A stretch of 43,846 bases of DNA from Accumulibacter sp. (GTDB lineage: Bacteria; Pseudomonadota; Gammaproteobacteria; Burkholderiales; Rhodocyclaceae), in assembly GCA_031266435.1 (NCBI GenBank), contig JAISAZ010000021.1, forward strand, positions 1 to 43,846. Direction: 5' to 3'. Shown here in pieces: positions 30,367 to 37,466 of the stretch. The notes under the pieces are model-generated. The model ran no database searches. It saw only the letters and a program-made list of their open reading frames with translations, and was not told where the DNA came from. Made by a program: the position numbers and the translations under genes. How positions within the stretch are numbered: position 1 is the stretch's first letter; each line of letters starts with the position of its first letter.

Positions 30367-30837
30367 TCAGTCGTCTGTAATCTGAATGGAGGAAATCATG
30401 CGGCAACAGATAACTGAAAACAGATCACAGAGCGAGCGCCAGCGAGCGCTCAGAGCTATAGGTTGGGCTGAGCGAAGCGATGCCCAACGTTCCGCAGGCG
30501 CTGGAATGGTTTTCGTAGGGGCACGGCGTGCCGTGCCCTATCGGCGGTATAGGTTGGGGTGAGCGAAGCGATGCCCAACGTTCCGCAGGCATATGAATGA
30601 CGGAGAGGAATTATATATGATTATTTTGGTTCACACGAAGACACGAAGACACGAAGCCCCTGCTGAATCCCTTCGTGTCTTCGTGTGGGATCTGATGGGA
30701 GCAAGCCATGCGACATCTGAATACTGAACACAGATCACAAAGCGAGCGCCAGCGAGCGCTCAGTCTTCTGTCTTCTGTCCTCTGAATTCTGTCCTCTGTC
30801 TTCGGTCCTCTGTCCTCTGTCCTCTGTCCTCTGAAAC
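30327..30837. repeat. Composite repeat region A6 between the lipoprotein gene and apeO
   Basis: No gene is present between 30367 and 30837. The left arm (30327-30360) has AGAAGAC/AGAGGAC heptads inside the lipoprotein gene. Then come GCGAGCGCCAGCGAGCGCTC, two copies of a GTTGGG...CCCAAC palindrome (30457-30509, 30548-30600), a GGGCACGGC/GCCGTGCCC stem (30519-30538) and a CACGAAGA stem-loop (30632-30687). The right arm (about 30760-30833) is TCTGTCC-type heptads that run up to the apeO start codon. The arms are inverted relative to each other. Confidence 0.85.
30632..30687. repeat. CACGAAGA inverted repeat
   Basis: CACACGAAGACACGAAG (30632-30648) and its exact reverse complement CTTCGTGTCTTCGTGTG (30671-30687) form a 17-bp stem. 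An extra ACACGAAG unit lies in the loop. It is 8-bp periodic (ACACGAAG) and distinct from the 7-bp family around it. Confidence 0.8.
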
Positions 30838-32031
30838 ATGAACGACGAAATCTGTTTGCAGTCCCTCGGAATGTGCAACGCGCTCGGCAATACGCTCGCC
30901 GATATCGCGCGGGGACTTTTTTCGGGCGATACTTCGGGTTTGACGCTCGAAGACGGGTGGATTCCTTCGGCGCGCGCGCGCGTCGGGCGCGTCCGTGGCG
31001 CCCTTCCGAACCTCCCTCCCGATCTTTCCGCCGGGTATTCGTGCCGCGCGACCCGCCTTCTCGTGCTCGCCGCGCTGGAAATCGCGCGCGATGTCGAATC
31101 CGCGATTCGGCGTTTCGGGAGCGATCGCGTCGCCGTCGTCCTGGGGACGAGCACATCGGGAATCGCCGAAGGCGAGGCGGCGATCGCCGCGCATTGCGCC
31201 GACGGCGTCCCGCCCGACGACTCGGTCTACCCCAGGCAGGAACTCGGTATGCCTGCCGCGTTCCTCGCGCGTTATTTTGGTGCGCGCGGTCCGGCTTACT
31301 GCGTCTCGACGGCTTGCACCTCGAGCGCCAAAGCGCTCGTTTCGGCGCGCGCGCTCCTGCGCCGGGGGCTTTGCGACGCCGTCGTCGTCGGCGGGGTCGA
31401 TACCCTGTGTCGATTGACGATCAACGGCTTTGCCGCGCTCGAATTGACGACGGAAAAACCCTGCAACCCGATGAGTAAAAATCGGGAGGGAATCAATATC
31501 GGCGAGGGGGCGGCGCTCTTTCTCATGACGCGCGAAGGCGCCCCGAACGCGCTTCGATTCCTCGGCGCGGGCGAGAGCAGCGACGCGTACCACGTCTCGG
31601 CGCCACACCCCGACGGAGAAGGCGCCGAAGCGGCGATGCGCTCGGCGCTCGAAGACGCGGGATTGGGTGCGTCGGAAGTCGATTATTTGAATCTGCACGC
31701 GACAGCGAGCGCGCAAAATGACAGAATGGAGAGCTTGGCGATCCGCCGCGTTTTTCCCGACGGCGTCACGGCGAGCGGGACGAAACCACTGACGGGGCAT
31801 TTGCTCGGCGCCGCCGGCGCGACCGAACTTGGTTTGTGCTGGCTCGCGCTGAAGGACTCTCGGCTGCCGCCGCACGTCTGGGACGGCGAGGCCGACCCGG
31901 ACTTGCCCGCGCGTGTAAACTTCGTCACGCTGGGGCAAAGGTTCGCACGCGACGGGGGGCGCGTCTGCATGAGCAGTTCTTTCGCTTTCGGCGGGAATAA
32001 CGTCTGCCTTTTGATAGGCGAGACCCGATGA
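30838..32031 (+). CDS. apeO: APE beta-ketoacyl-ACP synthase (ApeO type)
   Basis: This is a complete condensing enzyme of 397 residues. The nucleophile Cys is in CVSTACTSSAKAL. The histidines are in NLHATASAQND and GHLLGAAGATE, and the Lys is in SGTKPLTGH. Glycine-rich SFAFGGNN ends it. In APE synthesis the ApeO-ApeC pair elongates the aryl starter with malonyl-ACP units. ATG 30838 is preceded only by the CT-rich heptads of the repeat arm, so there is no Shine-Dalgarno sequence. Confidence 0.9.
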   Translation: MNDEICLQSLGMCNALGNTLADIARGLFSGDTSGLTLEDGWIPSARARVGRVRGALPNLPPDLSAGYSCRATRLLVLAALEIARDVESAIRRFGSDRVAVVLGTSTSGIAEGEAAIAAHCADGVPPDDSVYPRQELGMPAAFLARYFGARGPAYCVSTACTSSAKALVSARALLRRGLCDAVVVGGVDTLCRLTINGFAALELTTEKPCNPMSKNREGINIGEGAALFLMTREGAPNALRFLGAGESSDAYHVSAPHPDGEGAEAAMRSALEDAGLGASEVDYLNLHATASAQNDRMESLAIRRVFPDGVTASGTKPLTGHLLGAAGATELGLCWLALKDSRLPPHVWDGEADPDLPARVNFVTLGQRFARDGGRVCMSSSFAFGGNNVCLLIGETR

Positions 32032-32088
32032 GCGATGTTTCGCCGAGTCGTCCGCGCGCGGACGGTGTTGATTGGAAGTGAATAAATT

Positions 32089-32541
32089 ATGACGACGAGC
32101 ATTCCGCCGATCGAAGACTTGATCCCGCATCGCGCTTCGATGCTGCTGCTGGATCGCGTGACCGCGTTCGGGGAAAAATGCGCCGTCGGAGAAAGTCTTC
32201 CGACGCGCGGCGCGTGGTACGCCGACGAATCCGGTAATATGCCGGCCTATATCGGAATCGAACTGATGGCGCAGACGGCGGCGGCGCACGTCTCGCTCGT
32301 AAAAAGGATGAGGGGACTGCCGCCGAAGATGGGCGTCCTGTTGGGGACGCGCGCCTACCGTTCGGAAACCGGCGCTTTCGAAGCGGGAGTCCTTTTGGAG
32401 ATCAGAGTCAATCAGCTTTTTATGGAGTCGGGCGGGCTGGGCGCCTACGAGTGTGCGATCGTTTCCGGTGGCGCGATCAAGGCGACGGCGATTTTGAAAG
32501 TCTTCGAGCCCGAAAATGTTGAACTTTTTTTGCAAGGATGA
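32089..32541 (+). CDS. apeP: APE 3-hydroxyacyl-ACP dehydratase (ApeP type)
   Basis: The 150-residue hotdog protein has the FabA/FabZ-like start PIEDLIPHRASMLLLDRV and the PAYIGIELMAQTAAAHV helix typical of ApeP/FabZ-like dehydratases in APE clusters. It would introduce the double bonds after keto reduction, together with the hotdog domain fused to ApeH. ATG 32089 lies 57 bases after apeO. It is followed by the reductase after 4 bases. Confidence 0.88.
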   Translation: MTTSIPPIEDLIPHRASMLLLDRVTAFGEKCAVGESLPTRGAWYADESGNMPAYIGIELMAQTAAAHVSLVKRMRGLPPKMGVLLGTRAYRSETGAFEAGVLLEIRVNQLFMESGGLGAYECAIVSGGAIKATAILKVFEPENVELFLQG

Positions 32542-32545
32542 ATTT

Positions 32546-33274
32546 ATGAAACCTCGGCGTGTTTTGGTAACGGGGTCGAGTCGCGGCGTAGGACGCGCGA
32601 TTGCGACCCGTTTGGCGAAGGATGGCTTTCCGGTCACTGTATGTTGTCGCGCCGAGCGCGCGGAGGCGGAGAAGGTTGCCTCCGAAATCGTCCAGGCGGG
32701 CGGGCGCGCGGACATTCTCCAGTTCGACGTCTGCGACCGCGAAGTCTGCCGCGAAGTGCTCGGAAAGGACGTGAAAGAGAACGGCGCGTATTACGGGATC
32801 GTCTGCAACGCGGGAATCACGCGCGACAACATCTTCCCCGCGCTCTCCGGCGAAGACTGGGACAATGTGATCGACACCAATCTGAGGAGCTTTTTCAACG
32901 TCGTCCACCCGCTGGTCATGCCCCTGGTTCGCATGGGCGTCGGCGGGCGCATCCTCGCGCTGGCGTCGGTCTCCGGGATGGCGGGAAACCGTGGGCAGGT
33001 GAATTACAGCGCGGCCAAGGCCGGCTTGATCGGCGCGACGAAGGCGCTGGCGGTCGAACTCGCGAGCCGGAGCGTCACGGTCAACTGCCTTGCGCCGGGT
33101 TTCATCGAAACGGAAATGACCGAAAACCTGCCGGTCGACCTGATCAAGAAACACATCCCGATGAACCGTCTCGGCCGCGCCGACGAAGTCGCTTCCACGG
33201 CGTCCTTCCTGATGTCCGACGACGCGTCGTACATCACGCGGCAAGTCATCGCGATCAACGGCGGAATCATCTGA
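32546..33274 (+). CDS. apeQ: 3-oxoacyl-ACP reductase (ApeQ type, FabG-like)
   Basis: The SDR-family ketoreductase has the NADP-binding TGSSRGVGRAIA, NAG in VCNAGITRDN, and the catalytic Ser...YSAAK (AGNRGQVNYSAAKAG). The 242 residues fit FabG. ATG 32546 is preceded by AAGGA (32533-32537). It reduces the 3-keto group of the growing polyene. The TGA stop overlaps the ATG of apeR (TGATG). Confidence 0.95.
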   Translation: MKPRRVLVTGSSRGVGRAIATRLAKDGFPVTVCCRAERAEAEKVASEIVQAGGRADILQFDVCDREVCREVLGKDVKENGAYYGIVCNAGITRDNIFPALSGEDWDNVIDTNLRSFFNVVHPLVMPLVRMGVGGRILALASVSGMAGNRGQVNYSAAKAGLIGATKALAVELASRSVTVNCLAPGFIETEMTENLPVDLIKKHIPMNRLGRADEVASTASFLMSDDASYITRQVIAINGGII

Positions 33275-34497
33275 TGCGACGCGTCGTCGTTACGGGCATG
33301 GGCGGCGTAACGGCTTTGGGTTCCGCGTGGGAGGCGATCGAAGAACGCTTGCGAAGCGGCAGGAACGCCGTCCGCCGGATGCCGGAATGGGATTACGTCG
33401 AGAGCCTGAACACCCGCCTCGGCGCCCCCATCGACGATTTTCAGCCGCCTGCGCGCTATCCGCGAAAGATGGTCCGTTCGATGGGGCGCGTTTCCCTGCT
33501 CTCGGTGTGCGCCGCCGAAGCGGCGCTCGCCGACGCCGGCCTCATCGGGGACGCCTCGCTTTGTGACGGGCGGACGGGCGTCTCCTACGGTTCGTCTTCG
33601 GGCAGCGTCGAGCCGGTGCGCGCGTTCGGGCGTCTCGAAGAGTCGGGGTCGATGCGGGGCGTGACTTCGACGAGCTATATCCAGATGATGCCGCATACCG
33701 CCGCCGTGAATATCGGCCTTTTTTTCGGACTCCGCGGGCGCGTCGTCCCAACCTCGAGCACCTGCGTTTCCGGTAGCCAGGGAATCGGCTACGCGTACGA
33801 GGCGATTCGCTTCGGGCGCCAGGACGCGATGCTCGCGGGGGGCGCCGAGGAATTGTCGGTTTCGGGCGCCGCCGTCTTCGACACGCTGTTCGCGACGAGT
33901 TGCAGGAACGATTCGCCCGAATCGACGCCGCGTCCCTTCGACGCCGAACGCGACGGCCTCGTCGTCGGCGAAGGCGCGGCGACGCTCTTTCTCGAAGAAT
34001 ACGCGCGCGCAAAAGCGCGGGGCGCGAAGATTTACGCCGAGGTCGTCGGCTTCGCGTGCAATTCCGACGGGCGCCACGTCACGCAGCCGGATTCGGCGAC
34101 GATGACCGCCGTGATGCGTCAGGCGCTCGACGACGCCGGCGTACCGGCGTCGGAAATCGCGTACGTCAGCGCGCACGGGACGGCGACCGACCGCGGCGAC
34201 GAAGCCGAAGCCCTTGCGACCTCGGAGGTTTTCGGGAATAAGACGCCGCTAAGTTCGATGAAAAGTTATATCGGCCATACGCTCGGCGCCTGCGGAGCGA
34301 TCGAGGCGTGGTGGTGCGTCGAAATGCTTCGGCGCGGGTGGTTCGCGCCGACGATCAATCTCGACACGCCCGACGAAAAGTGCGCCGCGCTCGACCACAT
34401 CGTCGGCGCGGGGCGGAATATTGATGCGGAGTACGTGGTGAGCAATAATTTCGCCTTCGGCGGAATCAACACCTCGCTTGTTTTTAGACTAATCTGA
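33274..34497 (+). CDS. apeR: APE beta-ketoacyl-ACP synthase (ApeR type)
   Basis: This second KS (407 residues) is FabF-like in length with the Cys in SSTCVSGSQGIGYA and histidines in SAHGTATDRGDEAE and SYIGHTLGACGA. It follows the reductase with one-base overlap, as ApeR does in known clusters. In characterised systems this KS is thought to prime synthesis or act on the lipid part; its exact substrate is uncertain. Confidence 0.9.
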   Translation: MRRVVVTGMGGVTALGSAWEAIEERLRSGRNAVRRMPEWDYVESLNTRLGAPIDDFQPPARYPRKMVRSMGRVSLLSVCAAEAALADAGLIGDASLCDGRTGVSYGSSSGSVEPVRAFGRLEESGSMRGVTSTSYIQMMPHTAAVNIGLFFGLRGRVVPTSSTCVSGSQGIGYAYEAIRFGRQDAMLAGGAEELSVSGAAVFDTLFATSCRNDSPESTPRPFDAERDGLVVGEGAATLFLEEYARAKARGAKIYAEVVGFACNSDGRHVTQPDSATMTAVMRQALDDAGVPASEIAYVSAHGTATDRGDEAEALATSEVFGNKTPLSSMKSYIGHTLGACGAIEAWWCVEMLRRGWFAPTINLDTPDEKCAALDHIVGAGRNIDAEYVVSNNFAFGGINTSLVFRLI

Positions 34498-34509
34498 ACG
34501 GAGCCTTTC

Positions 34510-34965
34510 ATGAAAACTTTTGCAAGCATTCTGTTTGTTTCATTCGTTTCATTCGCGTCGATCCCGGCGGCGTTCGCGCGCGCGCCGGAACCGATCGTCG
34601 ATTACCCGGCGGTCGAGGCGGTGACGCTCAGCGGAAAGGCGCTGAGCGTGGGCGAGGTCACGCAGGCGATCCAGGAGGCCGCCAAGGCGGCGGGTTGGGC
34701 CGTCACAAAACAGGAAAACGGAAAATTGATCGCGCGGCGTACCTGGAAAAACGGCAAACACAGCATTTTCTCCGAAATCACGCCGAACAAGGGCGGCTAC
34801 TCGCTCGTCTATAAGCACAGCGTCAATATGGGTTATACCGAAGACGGAAGCTGGTCGAGCAGCGGAGAGGGCGGCTACGTGAGAATTCCCTCGATCCATC
34901 CCTTCTACAACCGCTACGTGAGAGACCTCAACGAGGCGATCCGGAACGAATTCCTGAATCACTGA
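34510..34965 (+). CDS. Periplasmic hypothetical protein within the APE cluster
   Basis: I do not recognise this 151-residue protein. It has a clear signal peptide (MKTFASILFVSFVSFASIPAAFA, cut near residue 23) and one mature domain of about 125 residues. Its conserved-looking features are AIQEAAKAAGWAVTKQENGKLIARRTWKNGKH and GYSLVYKHSVNMGY. GGAG lies seven bases before ATG 34510. It lies 12 bases after apeR and 19 before the FabB-like gene, so it is in the same transcription unit. Confidence 0.75.
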   Translation: MKTFASILFVSFVSFASIPAAFARAPEPIVDYPAVEAVTLSGKALSVGEVTQAIQEAAKAAGWAVTKQENGKLIARRTWKNGKHSIFSEITPNKGGYSLVYKHSVNMGYTEDGSWSSSGEGGYVRIPSIHPFYNRYVRDLNEAIRNEFLNH

Positions 34966-34984
34966 AAAACGCTCAGGCAAGCCC

Positions 34985-36199
34985 GTGCGCCGCGTCGCCG
35001 TCACCGGGATGGGGATCGTTTCCTGTCTGGGCAACGATCTCGACGACGTCGAAGACGCGTTGCGCCGGGGCCGGGTCGGCGTCCGTTACGTCGACGAATA
35101 CGAGAAGTTTGGTTTCAGGAGCCGCGTCGCGGGGATTCCCGACATCTCCAACGAACGCCCTCCCGACAGAAAATTCGGCCGCTTCATGGGCGACGTTGCG
35201 CTCTTCGCCTACCACGCCGCGCGGCGCGCGCTCGCCGACGCGGCGCTCGATCCGCGCGCGATCTCCGACCCGATGACGGGACTCATCGTCGGTTCGGGCG
35301 TCGGCTCGCTCTTCGAGCACCACGCCGCCGTGACGAGCCTGCTCGCTCGCGGCGCTGCCAAATTGCCGCCCTACTTCGTTCCCCGCGTGATGGGCAGCAC
35401 GGCGTCGGCGTGTCTTTCGACCGCTTTCGGAATCGAAGGGATCAGTTATTCGATCAGCGCGGCGTGCGCGACGGGCGCGCACTGCATCGGGCACGGCGCA
35501 GACCTCATCCGTTACGGGAGGCAGGATCGGATGATCGTCGGCGGCGCCGAAGAAGTGCAATGGACTTCGACGGCGCTTTTCGACGCGATGGGCGCGCTTT
35601 CGACCGCGTACAACGACGAAACCGCGTCGCGCCCCTTCGACGCGGGACGCGACGGATTCGTCATCGCGGGCGGCGCGGGCGTCCTCGTCCTCGAAGAACT
35701 CGAACTCGCCCGACGGCGCGGCGCGCGGATTTACGCCGAACTCGCCGCCTACGGCGCGAATTGCGACGGGCGCGACATGACCGCGACGACGCCGGAAAGC
35801 GCGGCGCGCGCGATGCGGCTCGCGCTCGACGGCCTCGGCGACCGGAACGTCGATTACATCAACGCGCACGCGACCTCGACGCGCCTGGGAGACCTCGCCG
35901 AACTGACCGCGATCCGCGAGGTTTTCGGAGACGCGATGCCGCCGATCTCGTCGACGAAGGGACTCGCGGGGCACCCGATCGCGGCGGCGGGCGCGCACGA
36001 CGCGATTCACTCCCTCCTGATGATCGAACGCGGTTTCCTCGCCGGATGCGCGAATCTGTTCGAGCCAGCGCCCGAATGCGCCGCCTACCCTCTGCTGGCG
36101 CGGAGCGTCGACCGCGGCGTCGATACGGTGATGTCGAACAGCTTCGGCTTCGGCGGAACGAACGCCAGCCTTGTCTTCAGGCGTGTCGCGGACGGCTGA
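34985..36199 (+). CDS. FabB-like beta-ketoacyl-ACP synthase I at the end of the APE cluster
   Basis: The 404-residue KS has the Cys in SAACATGAHCIGHG, the first His in NAHATSTRLGD, and the Lys/His pair in SSTKGLAGHPIAAAGAHD, which is the FabB style. It is a complete catalytic enzyme and the fourth KS-fold protein of the cluster. It starts at GTG 34985; no in-frame ATG gives the MRRVAVTGMGIVSCLG start. It might make the fatty acyl part of the pigment lipid or serve general fatty acid synthesis. Confidence 0.9.
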   Translation: MRRVAVTGMGIVSCLGNDLDDVEDALRRGRVGVRYVDEYEKFGFRSRVAGIPDISNERPPDRKFGRFMGDVALFAYHAARRALADAALDPRAISDPMTGLIVGSGVGSLFEHHAAVTSLLARGAAKLPPYFVPRVMGSTASACLSTAFGIEGISYSISAACATGAHCIGHGADLIRYGRQDRMIVGGAEEVQWTSTALFDAMGALSTAYNDETASRPFDAGRDGFVIAGGAGVLVLEELELARRRGARIYAELAAYGANCDGRDMTATTPESAARAMRLALDGLGDRNVDYINAHATSTRLGDLAELTAIREVFGDAMPPISSTKGLAGHPIAAAGAHDAIHSLLMIERGFLAGCANLFEPAPECAAYPLLARSVDRGVDTVMSNSFGFGGTNASLVFRRVADG

Positions 36200-36208
36200 A
36201 AACGTCTA

Positions 36209-36313
36209 ATTCCATTTCCAGTTCATCCCTTCCTTCGTCGACTCGCCTTGCCGTACACCCTGTACTGTCTGTGGCTCGTGCTTCTTAAGCATGAATGAAC
36301 TGGAAAAGGAATA
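36209..36313 (+). mobile_element. Correia-like element, copy c
   Basis: The 105-bp element begins ATTCCATTTCCAGTTCAT and ends ATGAACTGGAAAAGGAAT, an almost perfect terminal inverted repeat. The core is TCGCCTTGCCGTAC-ACCCT-GTACTGTCTGTGGCT, the closest of the three to the Neisseria Correia core. It lies 9 bases after the FabB-like stop and 126 bases before the small secreted-protein gene. Confidence 0.78.
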
Positions 36314-36439
36314 AACTGACAGGGTTTTGAATTTTTGGAATCCCTGCTCAAAAAGACGCAACGGAGCCTGGAAAAAGTGGCAGACTCTTTCAAGGAACGA
36401 TTCCCCGCTTGAAGCCGAGCGGAACGACAGGAGGAGACG

Positions 36440-36877
36440 ATGTTCATCAGAATTTTTGCCTTGGCCCTGGCTTTGGGCTTTTCGACGCAGGGCTTCGCGC
36501 GGGACGAGCGCCAAATGTTCCCGCTGAAAGACGCGCTCAATTCGGCGGAAGCGAAAGAGCGCCTCGACCCGAAGGTGCGTTTGTTTTTCGGAGCGCGCAA
36601 ATACCCCGCCGTCGCAAAGGATTTCGGCGAGTGGCGGACGAACAAAAAGACCAACGGCTTCAATAAATCGGACAAGGAAGCGTGCGAATGGGCTTTTCTC
36701 TCCGCCGTTCTGGAACTTCAGGAACGCGCGAAAAAGCTGGGCGCAAACGCGATCGTCGGGATCAAGAGCAACTACAAAAATGCCGAGCGCAGCAGCCAGA
36801 CCGAGTATATGTGCGGCAGCGGCGCGCTGATGTCCGGCGTCGCCTTGAAGGGGAAAGTCGTTTCGATAAGAAAATAG
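36440..36877 (+). CDS. Small secreted protein, often carried as 'excinuclease ABC subunit A' in databases
   Basis: The 145-residue protein has a signal peptide (MFIRIFALALALGFSTQGFA). The mature part has the conserved pattern FPLKDALNSAEAKERLDP, TNKKTNGFNKSDKEACEWAFLSA and KKLGANAIVGIKSNYK, ending near YMCGSGALMSGVALKG. Proteins of this kind are widespread in proteobacteria and, as I recall, are often misnamed after excinuclease; there is no UvrA motif here. AGGAGGAG lies just before ATG 36440. Two mature cysteines could form a disulfide, and dsbB lies in the same window. Confidence 0.82.
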   Translation: MFIRIFALALALGFSTQGFARDERQMFPLKDALNSAEAKERLDPKVRLFFGARKYPAVAKDFGEWRTNKKTNGFNKSDKEACEWAFLSAVLELQERAKKLGANAIVGIKSNYKNAERSSQTEYMCGSGALMSGVALKGKVVSIRK

Positions 36878-36879
36878 TT

Positions 36880-36957
36880 CAGGGATCAGGTATCAGGTAT
36901 CAGGTATCAGGAGACAGGGATCAGATCGGTTAGCGGCGGCGTTGCCGCCGGAGTGGC
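36880..36957 (+). repeat. Heptad array A7
   Basis: TCAGGGA, TCAGGTA (three in a row), TCAGGAG, ACAGGGA units are followed by GATCGGTTAGCGGCGGCG and a partly broken GGCGGC...GCCGCC palindrome. It starts within four bases of the preceding stop codon. Confidence 0.8.
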
Positions 36958-37406
36958 GAAACCCCACCAGGTATAGGTTGGGGTGAGCGCAGCGATGCCC
37001 AACATACGGCAAATGACCGTGCAAAAACCTGCCGAACAAGGCGACGCGGCATGGATTCCCCACTTTCCCCCTGACAAGGGGGAAATGAAGGGGGTTGTTG
37101 GCGCTTGGGCAAGCGTCGGCGCGTTTTCAAGCCTCCCAAACCCCTCCTTCAAGAACCGCGAAATACGGATACGCGCAAAAATTTATTCAAACACTTCACT
37201 TTCGCGTCTTTCGCGTCTTTCGCGGTTGAAATCGGTTTTCATCTGATTCCCGCACCCCCAATCCCGTCATTCATGCGCTTGCGGAACGTTGGGCTTCGTT
37301 CCTCAGCCCAACCTATACCGCCGCTGGGCACGGCGCGCCGGAGAAGCTCTCGTCCATGCGCAGGTCGATTTTGCGATAGATACAGCATAAACGCGCGTAC
37401 AGAGGC

Positions 37407-37412
37407 TATAAT
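37407..37412 (+). promoter_or_regulatory. Probable ppk -10 hexamer
   Basis: TATAAT lies about 55 bases before the ppk start in unique DNA. No -35 is found at 16-18 bases; TTGCGA at 37371 is too far. The leader after it shows no clear regulatory hairpin. Confidence 0.45.
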
Positions 37413-37466
37413 CGCGGGTACCGAACGAGCGAGTCGACCTACCCCCAACGCGCGAGCACTCGACCT

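Larger units (their letters stand above)
36878..37466. other. Repeat-rich gap before ppk
   Basis: No gene is seen in these 589 bases. From left to right there is heptad array A7 (TCAGGTA units, 36880-36957), one GTTGGG...CCCAAC palindrome (36972-37010), and a TTTCCCCCTGACAAGGGGGAAA stem-loop (about 37066-37087). A TCTTTCGCG tandem follows (about 37199-37226), then an inverted copy of the GTTGGG palindrome (37267-37318). The last 145 bases are unique and must contain the ppk promoter. Confidence 0.75.

Noticed and set aside
18310-36199. Flexirubin or dialkylresorcinol cluster
   Set aside because: No DarA/DarB-type genes are seen; the gene order is that of proteobacterial aryl polyene clusters.
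36440-36877. Excinuclease subunit
   Set aside because: The protein has a signal peptide and no ATPase or zinc-finger motif; the name is a database legacy.
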